Both the position numbers and the translations under genes were made by a program. A DNA stretch of 64,000 bases from Sphingorhabdus sp. EL138 (GTDB lineage Bacteria; Pseudomonadota; Alphaproteobacteria; Sphingomonadales; Sphingomonadaceae): contig NZ_CAMDCK010000001.1 in assembly GCF_945890115.1 (NCBI RefSeq), forward strand, positions 1-64,000, in the 5' to 3' direction. This document shows, piece by piece, positions 53,774-61,542 of the stretch (position 1 is its first letter; the number at the start of each line of letters is the position of its first letter). The notes under the pieces are model-generated. The model made no database searches. It was not told where the DNA came from and saw only the letters and a list, made by a program, of their open reading frames with translations.

Positions 53774-54532
53774 TTACTCCCCCTGCCAGTTTGGTTTACG
53801 TTTTTCGGCAAAGGCCAGCGCGCCTTCGCGTGAGTCCTTCGATGCAAAAACAGGCGCACAAATTTCGCTCTGCTTCTGCCACATCTCCGTCGAATTCCAG
53901 TCGGGTCGTTCGTTAATGACCCGCTTGGTTGCAATCAGTGCCAGCGGACCGTTGGCGGCTATCTTGGCCGCAAGCTCAAGCGCGGCATCAATGGCGGCGC
54001 CGTCCGTCACGCGGTTTACAAAGCCTATTTCATAGGCCCGCTGCGCCGAGATAAAATCACCCGTCAGCGCGAGTTCCATCGCCATACGTTTACCGATAAT
54101 CGATGGTAAGGTCAGCAGACCACCCGCAGCCGCGACAAGGCTGCGCTTCACCTCAGGGATACCGAACTGCGCCTTGTCATTCGCCACGAGCAGGTCGCAA
54201 GCAACCGCAATTTCCATGCCACCGGCGAGCGCATAGCCCTCCACCGCACCAATGAGCGGCTTGGCCGGTGGCGATTCAATAAAGCCTGCAAAACCCTTGC
54301 CCTTGATGCTGGGCAGTTCACCGCGCAGAAAGGCCTTCAGGTCCATGCCAGAGCAGAAAGTACCGCCAGCGCCCGTGATGATGCCCGCGTTCAGGCTCTT
54401 GTCGCTGTCGAGCTGCTCCATGGCCGCAGCGACGCCTTGTGCCACCGCCTGATTGACCGCATTCTTGGCCTCGGGCCGGTTGATGGTGATGATCAGGACA
54501 CCGTCCTGAGCTTGGGTTAGGACTTCGGACAT
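53774..54532 (-). CDS. crotonase/enoyl-CoA hydratase family protein
   Basis: 252 residues. IITINRPEAKNAVNQAVAQG, IITGAGGTFCSGMDLKAFLR and VEGYALAGGMEIAVACDLLV define the crotonase fold and its oxyanion hole. It is a second hydratase/isomerase in the region, different from that at 47631-48503, and is the gene directly upstream of the acyl-CoA synthetase. ATG at 54532 follows CGAGGTGTAA. A repeat of the palindromic family A lies just upstream. Confidence 0.9.
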   Translation of the reverse strand: MSEVLTQAQDGVLIITINRPEAKNAVNQAVAQGVAAAMEQLDSDKSLNAGIITGAGGTFCSGMDLKAFLRGELPSIKGKGFAGFIESPPAKPLIGAVEGYALAGGMEIAVACDLLVANDKAQFGIPEVKRSLVAAAGGLLTLPSIIGKRMAMELALTGDFISAQRAYEIGFVNRVTDGAAIDAALELAAKIAANGPLALIATKRVINERPDWNSTEMWQKQSEICAPVFASKDSREGALAFAEKRKPNWQGE

Positions 54533-54548
54533 TTACACCTCGTTTAAT

Positions 54549-54675
54549 GTCATACCCGCGAAAGCAGGTATCCATGGTCTAATCTTCAACTCCACACGCC
54601 ATCGCTTGGGGCAATACCGCCAAGCCATGGATTGACCTCGCGGTCACTTCGCTCCCCCGCTTCCACGGGAATGGC
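54549..54675. repeat. palindromic intergenic repeat between acyl-CoA dehydrogenase and hydratase genes (family A, copy 2)
   Basis: The left end GTCATACCCGCGAAAGCAGG followed by TATCCATGG pairs with the right end (reading back as GCCATTCCCGTGGAAGCGGG, with TCCATGG further inside). It shares the GTCAT-CCCGC start and CCATGG with the copy at 50664-50754 but is more decayed. Confidence 0.7.
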
Positions 54676-54688
54676 AAATAAAGCTTAC

Positions 54689-55900
54689 CTACCGCCCCTT
54701 GGGCAGGCCAAGCACATGTTCGCCGATAATGTTCTTCTGAATCTGGCTGGTGCCGCCGCCAATCGTGGCGGAAAAGCTATTGAGGTAAGACCGGTGCCAA
54801 TAGCCATCATCGACCGCATTTTCGTCACCAACATAATAGCCCGCGCGCGTGCCCTGAAACTGGAGCGAGAATTCGGTCAATTCGCGCACTAATTCGGTGC
54901 GCGCCAGCTTGTTCATCAACGCAAGCCCCATCGGGCGGTCACTGGTCAGCGGTGCCATGCGGCGGCGTTGGTTGTTGAGGTTCAGCGCCTGAATCTCGAT
55001 CATATAATCGACCAACCTGTCGCGCATGACGGGATCATCCAGCACTGGCTTACCGCCCCGCTTGGCTGACCGTGCCATATCGACAACGCCCATCACGTCC
55101 ATTTCCTTGACGAAATAGCCGCCGACCGGATTAACCTTCGCGCCGCGTTCATATTCCAACGTTTTCATCGCGACCAGCCAGCCTTGCCCTTCTTCGCCGA
55201 CAAGGCCCGATGCCGGTATGCGCGCGTCGGTAAAAAAGCATTGGGTAAAACCATATTCGCCGGTGAGTTTCTTCAACCGCCGCGTTTCAACGCCGGGAAT
55301 TTTCATGGGCGCAAGGAAAAACGAGAGCCCTGCATATTTGCTTGGTCCGTCATTCGATGTCCGCGCGAGCAGGATCATATAATCGGCGCGATCGCCCAAG
55401 GATGTCCAGATTTTGGAACCGTTGATGACATATTCGTCGCCATCCCTGACCGCCTTGGTCTGCGCGCTGCCAAGGTCGGAACCATGCTCGGGTTCCGAAA
55501 AGCCCTGGCACCAGATTTCTTCCGCCGAAAGCATAGGCTTGATGAAACGGCGTTTGTCCTCCTCACGGCCAATGTCCAGCAACAAGGGCCCCGTCCAGCC
55601 ATTGGCAATCGCATTCAGCATGATGGGCGCATCATGGCTTTTCATGATCCGCGTGGCGATCCGCTGATATTCGGGATGCATACCATAGCCGCCATATTCG
55701 GTGGGCCAGGACATGCCGAAATAGCCCGCCTCATAAACCTTGCGTTGCCAATCGCGCAGAAAATCAAACTGCTGATCCGTCGACACTTCCATAAAGGTCA
55801 AAGGCAGCATGAAACCGGGGTCGCGTACCGTGTTTTCAGAGAACCACGCGTCGCAGTGCTTTTCAAAACGGTCAAGTTCCTGCGGGCTTGGTGTGCTCAT
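54689..55900 (-). CDS. acyl-CoA dehydrogenase family protein
   Basis: 403 residues. WPTEYGGYGMHPEYQRIATR, the FAD-binding signature WCQGFSEPEHGSDLGSAQTK, NGSKIWTSLGDRADYMILLA and the C-terminal NSFSATIGGGTSQIQKNIIG all fit the family. It introduces the first double bond in an acyl-CoA, passing electrons to ETF. ATG at 55900 follows AGAGAGGAATCAGCCC; the 41-codon longer frame is not homologous. First gene of the long minus-strand acyl-CoA series. Confidence 0.93.
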   Translation of the reverse strand: MSTPSPQELDRFEKHCDAWFSENTVRDPGFMLPLTFMEVSTDQQFDFLRDWQRKVYEAGYFGMSWPTEYGGYGMHPEYQRIATRIMKSHDAPIMLNAIANGWTGPLLLDIGREEDKRRFIKPMLSAEEIWCQGFSEPEHGSDLGSAQTKAVRDGDEYVINGSKIWTSLGDRADYMILLARTSNDGPSKYAGLSFFLAPMKIPGVETRRLKKLTGEYGFTQCFFTDARIPASGLVGEEGQGWLVAMKTLEYERGAKVNPVGGYFVKEMDVMGVVDMARSAKRGGKPVLDDPVMRDRLVDYMIEIQALNLNNQRRRMAPLTSDRPMGLALMNKLARTELVRELTEFSLQFQGTRAGYYVGDENAVDDGYWHRSYLNSFSATIGGGTSQIQKNIIGEHVLGLPKGR

Positions 55901-56097
55901 GGGCTGATTCCTCTCTCTGCATTTAAGTGCGCGATTAAAAAGCGGATTGCAAGACCTGTGCGCATGCGCAGTAAAATGTTTTGGTGCGCCGCCTTTCAGA
56001 TGTGGCAAGACGCAAAGGCACAAAGAGGCGTGAAGGCAAAAGCTTTGCGGCTTGTCTCCTTAAGGTCTTACAAGCCGGAAGGGCTTGCCCTGAATCT

Positions 56098-57231
56098 TCA
56101 GCCTTTTTTGAACGGTGCCATTTCGCCCAAAAATTCAATCTCGCGCTCCATCGCCCGTGTTTCGCGCTCCAGAAAATCGGCGACAGCATTTCGGAACCCT
56201 TCATTGGCGATATAATGCGCCGAATAGGTCGGCACCGCTTCATAACCGCGCGCCAATTTATGTTCGCCTTGTGCGCCAGCCTCAACGCGGGCGAGGCCGT
56301 TGGCGATGGCATAATCAATCGCCTGATAATAACACAGCTCAAAGTGCAGAAATGGCACGTCGCGGGTGCAGCCCCAATAGCGGCCATAGAGGCAATCGGG
56401 CCCGACAAAATTGAGTGCGCCAGCAATCGGACGCTCGTCGTCAAAAGCCAAAAACAACACGATGCTGTCACGCATGCTTGTTCCGATGATGTCGAAAAAG
56501 GCGCGGGTCAGATAGGGCGTGCCCCATTTGCGCGCACCCGTATCCTGATAGAATATCCAGAACGCATCCCAATGTTCCGGCGTAATATCCGCACCTGAAA
56601 TTTGCTCTATCCGCACCGCATCTTGCGCGCCTGCACGTTCCTTGCGGATTGCCTTACGCTTGCGTGAAGACAGCGCACCCAGAAAGTCTTCAAAATTCGC
56701 ATAATCGCGGTTCTGCCAATGAAATTGCGTGCCGACCCGCGTCAGCCATCCCGCCGCGCGAAATTGCGCCAGCTCGGCTTCCTCCAAAAAAGTCGCATGC
56801 GCGGACGATAGGCCATTCTGGTCCACAATTGCTTCCGCCGCCCGCAAAATGGGCAGCGCCATCGCTGGGTCGCGTAATAACAATCGCGGCCCCGGCACGG
56901 GCGAGAATGGCGCGGCTATTTGTAGCTTGGGATAATATTGCCCGCCCGCCCGATAAAACGCGTCCGACCAATGATGGTCGAACACATATTCGCCCTGACT
57001 GTGGGTTTTAAGATAGGCAGGAAGCGCCGCCGCAGGAATGCCATTTGCATCGCGAATCAGCACCGGCGCCGGCGCCCATCCGGTGCCCGGACCAACGCTC
57101 CCCGATTGCTCCAACGCGGACAAAAACGCGTGGCCCACAAATGGGTTGCCGCGCGGATTCAACGCATCCCATTGGTCCGCGGGAATGTCGCTGACCTTGC
57201 TTAAGAGTTCGGCGGTGACGCCGTCGGCCAT
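56098..57231 (-). CDS. FemAB-like GNAT acyltransferase (DUF482 family)
   Basis: 377 residues. Typical DUF482 signatures are VGHAFLSALEQSGSVGPGTG, the double-His motif DHHWSDAFYRAGGQYYPKLQ, RKRKAIRKERAGAQ, and FDDERPIAGALNFVGPDCL with YWGC. Members are called peptidogalycan biosynthesis or GNAT-type proteins without a confirmed substrate. The ATG at 57231 overlaps the stop of ridA. It is the last of four overlapping minus-strand genes. Confidence 0.85.
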   Translation of the reverse strand: MADGVTAELLSKVSDIPADQWDALNPRGNPFVGHAFLSALEQSGSVGPGTGWAPAPVLIRDANGIPAAALPAYLKTHSQGEYVFDHHWSDAFYRAGGQYYPKLQIAAPFSPVPGPRLLLRDPAMALPILRAAEAIVDQNGLSSAHATFLEEAELAQFRAAGWLTRVGTQFHWQNRDYANFEDFLGALSSRKRKAIRKERAGAQDAVRIEQISGADITPEHWDAFWIFYQDTGARKWGTPYLTRAFFDIIGTSMRDSIVLFLAFDDERPIAGALNFVGPDCLYGRYWGCTRDVPFLHFELCYYQAIDYAIANGLARVEAGAQGEHKLARGYEAVPTYSAHYIANEGFRNAVADFLERETRAMEREIEFLGEMAPFKKG

Positions 57232-57695
57232 TAGGCCGCGCGGACCTTTACCACGCAGTCAATCTCCACCGTTGCATTGCGCGGCAAGACTGGGACCGAG
57301 ACCGCAGCGCGTGCGTGCTTTCCCGCGTCGCCGAACACCGCTTCCATTAAGTCCGAAGCGCCATTGGCAGCTTCGGGTTGATCCGTGAAATCAGGGGTCG
57401 AGGCGACAAATACGCCAAGCTTGACGATCCGTTCGACACGGTCGAGGTCGCCACCGAGGGCCGCCTTCATCTGCGCGATCAGCATGATGCCGCACGCCTT
57501 GGCTGCGGCCTTGCCTTCTTCAAGACTGCGCGTGTCGCCGACTTTGCCGGTGACAACCTTGCCATCAACAAAGGGCAGCTGCCCCGAAATGAAAAGCATC
57601 CCGTTCGCTTCGACAGCAGGCACATAGGATGCGACCGGCGCAGCAGGTGCCGGAAGAGTAATGCCCAGTTCAGCCAATTTTGCTTCGATCATCAT
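57231..57695 (-). CDS. ridA: RidA family protein (enamine/imine deaminase)
   Basis: 154 residues, slightly longer than canonical RidA (about 128). The fold is seen in MLFISGQLPFVDGKVVTGKVGD, the helix EEGKAAAKACGIMLIAQMKA and the terminal VPVLPRNATVEIDCVVKV. The usual RidA catalytic Arg segment appears as LPRNATVEID, so the deaminase activity may be retained; this is a longer, YjgH-like variant. ATG at 57695 overlaps the HAD gene stop (ATGA). Confidence 0.88.
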   Translation of the reverse strand: MMIEAKLAELGITLPAPAAPVASYVPAVEANGMLFISGQLPFVDGKVVTGKVGDTRSLEEGKAAAKACGIMLIAQMKAALGGDLDRVERIVKLGVFVASTPDFTDQPEAANGASDLMEAVFGDAGKHARAAVSVPVLPRNATVEIDCVVKVRAA

Positions 57696-58348
57696 ACTAC
57701 CTTTTCCAATGCAGGCGCTGGCACGTTCGCTACCAGCTTATCCCTAATCCAACTCTCCGCATCCGGCCAACGGTCCAGCCGTGCATGCGCAGACGCCGAC
57801 GGCTTCACGCGATCCCACAGCAACGGCTCACCAACAAAATGTAGACGCCAGACATCGGGATGTTGTTCGCCGACTGATTCATGCTGATGCGCCAGATCGT
57901 CGACAAAAACCGCTACGCTCGGCCGATATTCTTCGAGAATCCGTCCAAGCGCCTCGCCCTTGCCGCCTTGATTGCAATAGACTGGCGCATCGATGCCAAC
58001 GGCCCGCAGTTGCTCTGTCCGCGGTCCTGCGCGGTGGTCGAGCAGGTTGGTCAGAATGACGACATCGGCATGTTCACGCAGGCGGTTGAGGCTATCTACC
58101 GCCCCATCTATAGCCTGTTGCCGGTGCATTTCGGTATCGAAAAAACCATTGAGCAAATCCCAGACCCGCCCGCGTTCAACAACCGTGCCGTCATGCTTGT
58201 GGCGCAGCGCTTCACCCCAATCGCCATGGACGAGGTCGAAATGGATATGATGCGCCTCATCGAGCCAATCGCGAAAGGGCACGATCATATGCAACAACAC
58301 TTCGTCGCAATCTGAAATCAAAAGTGGCCGGGAATCACTGATACTCAT
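57692..58348 (-). CDS. HAD family hydrolase-like protein
   Basis: 218 residues. HAD motif I is ISDCDEVLLHMIVPF (DxD-type with a Cys between), motif II is VVILTNLLDHR, a conserved GGKGEALGRILEE lies in motif III, and VFVDDLAHQHESVGEQHPD carries motif IV. It is probably a phosphatase or phosphotransferase of unknown substrate. ATG at 58348 follows GCAGGAGTTAGAAGC. It overlaps the DUF3572 gene upstream and ridA downstream (ATGA each). Confidence 0.82.
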   Translation of the reverse strand: MSISDSRPLLISDCDEVLLHMIVPFRDWLDEAHHIHFDLVHGDWGEALRHKHDGTVVERGRVWDLLNGFFDTEMHRQQAIDGAVDSLNRLREHADVVILTNLLDHRAGPRTEQLRAVGIDAPVYCNQGGKGEALGRILEEYRPSVAVFVDDLAHQHESVGEQHPDVWRLHFVGEPLLWDRVKPSASAHARLDRWPDAESWIRDKLVANVPAPALEKVV

Positions 58349-58614
58349 GCTTCTAACTCCTGCCGCGCTTGCACCAATAAAGCGGGTGACACCCCGATGA
58401 CCGCCGCGCAAGCGACAAGGTCGGGCTCATACGCCTCCAAAAACGATAATATCGCGGCCTGCGTGCTGCGTTCCATGATGCTGCTGCGCAAGCCCTCTGG
58501 CGTGAGGCCCGTGAGCGACAATAAGCGCTCCGCCCGTGATTCTTCCATCAACGCCCAAGCCAATGCCTGGAACGCCATACCCGATGCGTCTAACTTGTCG
58601 TTTGTTTCATGCAT
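58345..58614 (-). CDS. DUF3572 domain-containing protein
   Basis: 89 residues, all helical. AFQALAWALMEESRAERLLSL, TGLTPEGLRSSIMERSTQAA and LEAYEPDLVACAAVIGVSPA match DUF3572, a small family confined to Alphaproteobacteria and often encoded next to divK. Function unknown. It is divergent from divK with 52 nt between starts, so both promoters share that gap. It heads the four-gene overlapping set. Confidence 0.85.
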   Translation of the reverse strand: MHETNDKLDASGMAFQALAWALMEESRAERLLSLTGLTPEGLRSSIMERSTQAAILSFLEAYEPDLVACAAVIGVSPALLVQARQELEA

Positions 58615-58666
58615 GGCTTTCGCTTAAGCCAAGGCACCCACGAACGCAAAGCGGGAAAAGGTCGGT

Positions 58667-59032
58667 ATGCGTAAAAAGGTGATGATCGTCGAGGATAATG
58701 AACTCAACCTCAAGCTGTTCACCGACCTTTTGCGCGCGCATCAGTTTACGGTCGAAGGTGTCCGCGATGGACGGCTGGCGCTGGAACGCGCGCTAAGCTT
58801 TGCACCTGACCTTGTCATCATGGACATTCAATTGCCGCATGTCAGCGGCATCGACTTGATTGAGGCGATGTAAAAGGACGCCGCGCTGTCGGCCGTCCCC
58901 GTGCTAGCCGTCACCGCTTATGCGGGCAAAGGCGACGAAGAACGCATCATAGCCGCGGGCGCAAAAGGCTATCTGTCGAAGCCAGTGTCAGTGATGAAGT
59001 TTTTGGAGGCGGTGCGGGGGATTGTGGGTTGA
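58667..59032 (+). pseudogene. divK: DivK-like response regulator with an in-frame TAA stop at codon 69
   Basis: The single receiver domain is recognisable over 121 codons: acidic pair Glu9-Asp10 (IVEDNELN), phospho-acceptor Asp53 (VIMDIQLP), Thr83 (LAVTAYAGKGDEER) and Lys105 (YLSKPVS). At codon 69 (58871-58873) the frame has TAA, after GIDLIEAM, and the remaining 52 codons continue in the same frame up to TGA at 59030-59032. The second half lies downstream of the stop and would not be made unless read through. DivK is normally essential for asymmetric division control in Alphaproteobacteria, so a sequencing error, a second divK copy elsewhere, or a real lesion must be separated. ATG follows AAAAGGTCGGT. 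Confidence 0.85.
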
Positions 59033-59048
59033 GCGAGAGGATACTTGA

Positions 59049-59522
59049 TTGACCAGTCGAGACGAATTGTATCAGAAGTTTGGGGTCACAGCAGAAGCGG
59101 CGCAGCTTTTTGAGACTGATCTCGGATCAATTATGCTTAGCGTTAACGGGCTAAAGCACGACTGGCACATCGCACCTGACAGAAGCGATGCTCAGAAGCT
59201 CTACGAAAAGATGGGGAAATTGACGCTAGGTAACCTGCTTCGCCAGACCTGCCAGGATGTTTCGTTTGACGACAACACTTTTTGTATTTTTGATGCCGCT
59301 TTGGACGCCAGAAATAAACTTTTTCATGGATTTTTCGAGCGACACAATTTCAAAATACAGACCGATGAAGGTCGAGCCATCATGATGGCTGACCTAGAAC
59401 AGCTGCACGATAAACTTATCAATGCATGGCGAATAGCTTCAGCCATATCGGCACATCTATTAGTTAAGTTAATTGCAGAGGTGGCTGAAACCGCATCAAA
59501 AAGGGCGCCCGAAGCGCCCTGA
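59049..59522 (+). CDS. hypothetical protein with a HEPN-like R-N-x3-H motif
   Basis: 157 residues, mostly helical, no signal peptide. The segment ALDARNKLFHGFFERHNF contains R88-N89-x3-H93, the catalytic pattern of HEPN-family ribonucleases, which occur in toxins, CRISPR effectors and other defence proteins. No antitoxin partner is next to it. TTG at 59049 is used, with GAGAGGATA just upstream. Its last seven codons lie within the terminator of the converging rpmG gene. It is likely an insertion between divK and rpmG, inferred from gene order in relatives. Function is not established. Confidence 0.6.
   Translation: MTSRDELYQKFGVTAEAAQLFETDLGSIMLSVNGLKHDWHIAPDRSDAQKLYEKMGKLTLGNLLRQTCQDVSFDDNTFCIFDAALDARNKLFHGFFERHNFKIQTDEGRAIMMADLEQLHDKLINAWRIASAISAHLLVKLIAEVAETASKRAPEAP
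59498..59521 (-). terminator. rho-independent terminator of rpmG
   Basis: On the minus strand AGGGCGC-TTCGG-GCGCCCT is followed by TTTTTGATG: a 7-bp GC stem and T run, a typical intrinsic terminator 31 nt after the rpmG stop codon. It lies inside the 3' end of the HEPN-like reading frame. Confidence 0.85.
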
Positions 59523-59552
59523 TCGATACCCTATTCAAGCGACAGCGTTGGC

Positions 59553-59720
59553 TTACTTGATTTTGGCTTCCTTGAACTCGACATGCTTGCGCACGACGGG
59601 ATCATATTTGCGGAACGTCATCTTTTCGGTGATGTTCCGCGGATTTTTCTTGGTCACATAGAAAAAGCCCGTGTCAGCGGTGCTGAGCAGCTTGATCTTG
59701 ATTGTGGCTGGCTTCGCCAT
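59553..59720 (-). CDS. rpmG: 50S ribosomal protein L33
   Basis: 55 residues, read directly from the sequence on the minus strand: [20 protein letters not shown] starts it, followed by [29 protein letters not shown] and IK. The L33 pattern is complete and it is the Cys-free variant. ATG at 59720 follows AAAAGGAATGGGCC. A strong terminator follows it. Confidence 0.95.
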   Translation of the reverse strand: MAKPATIKIKLLSTADTGFFYVTKKNPRNITEKMTFRKYDPVVRKHVEFKEAKIK

Positions 59721-59992
59721 GGCCCATTCCTTTTGTTCAAAAATTTTGCAAAAAACTGCGCAGTAAAAAAGCCGCGCTGTTCACAGATGGGGGCCAATGC
59801 GGATTCGCGGGGCTAAAGTCAAGCCAATAAGCGGGCATTGAGGTCGCAGACCAACCAAATTTGCTCCAAAACGTCACGAGTGCGCGCGAATGATGCAACA
59901 TTGCGGCATAAGGCGCTGCCCACGCGCCCCATAGTTGGAAATCGACCCCTTCGTTCCCATATATAGTCTTCCCCCAATATAGGAGAACTGCA

Positions 59993-60457
59993 ATGGCAGC
60001 TGGTGACAATAGCAAAAAGGCATTAGCCGACGCGTTAAATGGCCTATTGGCCGATTATTACGCGTTATATCTGAAAACCAAGAATTTTCACTGGCATGTC
60101 ACGGGTCCGCATTTCCGCGAATATCATCTGCTCTTTGAAGAACAAGCGACAGAGCTGATCGCCACGACTGACCTTGTGGCCGAACGCGTGCGCAAATTGG
60201 GTCAGGATACGCTGACCTCAATCGGTTCTATCGCGGCAAAGCAGCGGATTAAGGATCATGATTCGACGTCAACCGATGCCACCAAGATGCTGACGGAACT
60301 GCACGTTGATAATGAGACGCTGATTGAGGCGTTGAAGGCCGCAAAGGACCTTGCGGACGAAGCAGGGGACAATGCAACCGATGGGTTACTGGACGATTGG
60401 ACCGACCAAGCCGAGCAACGCGCTTGGTTCTTGGCGGCGACCATCGGCAAGGCATAA
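59993..60457 (+). CDS. dps: Dps/ferritin-like DNA protection protein
   Basis: 154 residues, four-helix bundle. The ferroxidase site is seen in KNFHWHVTGPHFREYHLLFEEQ (His and Asp/Glu ligands at dimer interfaces), with ATTDLVAERVRKLGQ and DEAGDNATDGLLDDWTDQAE. It sequesters iron and protects DNA in stationary phase or peroxide stress. ATG follows ATATAGGAGAACTGCA. It stands alone, after 272 nt of divergent intergenic sequence. No sigma-factor motif was assigned upstream. Confidence 0.93.
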   Translation: MAAGDNSKKALADALNGLLADYYALYLKTKNFHWHVTGPHFREYHLLFEEQATELIATTDLVAERVRKLGQDTLTSIGSIAAKQRIKDHDSTSTDATKMLTELHVDNETLIEALKAAKDLADEAGDNATDGLLDDWTDQAEQRAWFLAATIGKA

Positions 60458-60464
60458 TTGATAA

Positions 60465-60503
60465 AAAAAGGCGGGCGAAGCCTATTGCTTCACCCGCCTT
60501 TTT
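60465..60503. terminator. bidirectional terminator between dps and the cold shock gene
   Basis: AAAAAGGCGGG-C-GAAGC-CTATT-GCTTC-A-CCCGCCTTTTT: a long GC stem with A and T tracts at the two ends, usable from both directions. Confidence 0.92.
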
Positions 60504-60520
60504 GAATATCAGAACAGCGC

Positions 60521-61327
60521 TTATTCGGAAAGCGGTCCGAGGTTCGTAGCCGAATATTTGCCGCGACGATCGATTTCGATGTCGAAGGCCAAACGGTCGC
60601 CCTGAGTCACTTGACCCATGCCCGAACGCTCAAGCGCTGAAATGTGCACAAACACATCTTCGCCGCCATCATCGCGCTGCACAAAACCAAAACCCTTCAT
60701 GTCGTTGAAGAATTTCACGGTGCCATTAGCTCGTTCGCCAGTCGATTCGCGCTGCGGACCGCGTGGAGCCGAATCGCGGTCACCACCACGGAAGCCACCA
60801 CGATCATCACCGCGCGGCGCACGGTCACGATCAAAAGCTGGACGGTCGGCACGCGGTGCGCGTTCGCTGACGGCCATTGGCTCACCGTCGATCACGAGAT
60901 CCGTTGCCGACACCTTGCCACCACGTTCCACAAGTTGGAACTCAAGCGGTTGGCCTTCGGCAAGCCCAGCTAGGCCAGCTTGCTCGACAGCGCTAATGTG
61001 CACGAAGACGTCGTCGGGACGCCCATCTACCTGAATGAAACCAAAACCTTTTTGGCCATTGAAAAATTTGACGATTCCCTTGCCAGAACCGATGACTTGA
61101 GCGGGCATTGGTGGGCCGCCGGGGCCACGGCGCGGGGCACCAAAGCCACCTCCGCCACCACCGCTGCCGCCGCTGTTACCGCCGCCGCCATATCCACCGC
61201 CGCCTGAACGGCCGCCACCAAAATCACTTTGATAGGGGGATGGCGCGCGATAACCATCATAGCTTTCATCACCGAAACCATCTCGTTTGTCCCGGCCCTT
61301 GCCAGCACGCTTGCGATCAAAACCCAT
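60521..61327 (-). CDS. double cold shock domain protein with Gly-rich N-terminus
   Basis: 268 residues. A disordered Arg/Gly-rich start (residues 1-75; GGGGYGGGG-type tracts) is followed by two cold shock domains, each with RNP1/RNP2 motifs: [20 protein letters not shown] at about 93-112, and [20 protein letters not shown] at about 212-231. An RGG/RD-rich linker separates them. It binds single-stranded RNA/DNA as a chaperone. The leader carries a hairpin (61372-61387). ATG at 61327 is used. Confidence 0.92.
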   Translation of the reverse strand: MGFDRKRAGKGRDKRDGFGDESYDGYRAPSPYQSDFGGGRSGGGGYGGGGNSGGSGGGGGGFGAPRRGPGGPPMPAQVIGSGKGIVKFFNGQKGFGFIQVDGRPDDVFVHISAVEQAGLAGLAEGQPLEFQLVERGGKVSATDLVIDGEPMAVSERAPRADRPAFDRDRAPRGDDRGGFRGGDRDSAPRGPQRESTGERANGTVKFFNDMKGFGFVQRDDGGEDVFVHISALERSGMGQVTQGDRLAFDIEIDRRGKYSATNLGPLSE

Positions 61328-61542
61328 AACTTCTTGCTTGCCTTCTCATCGCCCTAAACCACTATGTTATGCAGTCGAGGGCGACTGTACTGCACGTCAC
61401 AAGCGCAACCGTTGGTGACTACGCGAGATCAAGCTATATCGTAATAAAATGTGACGCGATAGCAAATATTGCTGCGGCAATTCGCTACGCAATAGCCGTA
61501 CTTTCATTTGCCTTGGGCAGCATGGTCGGGCAAGGGGCAAGC

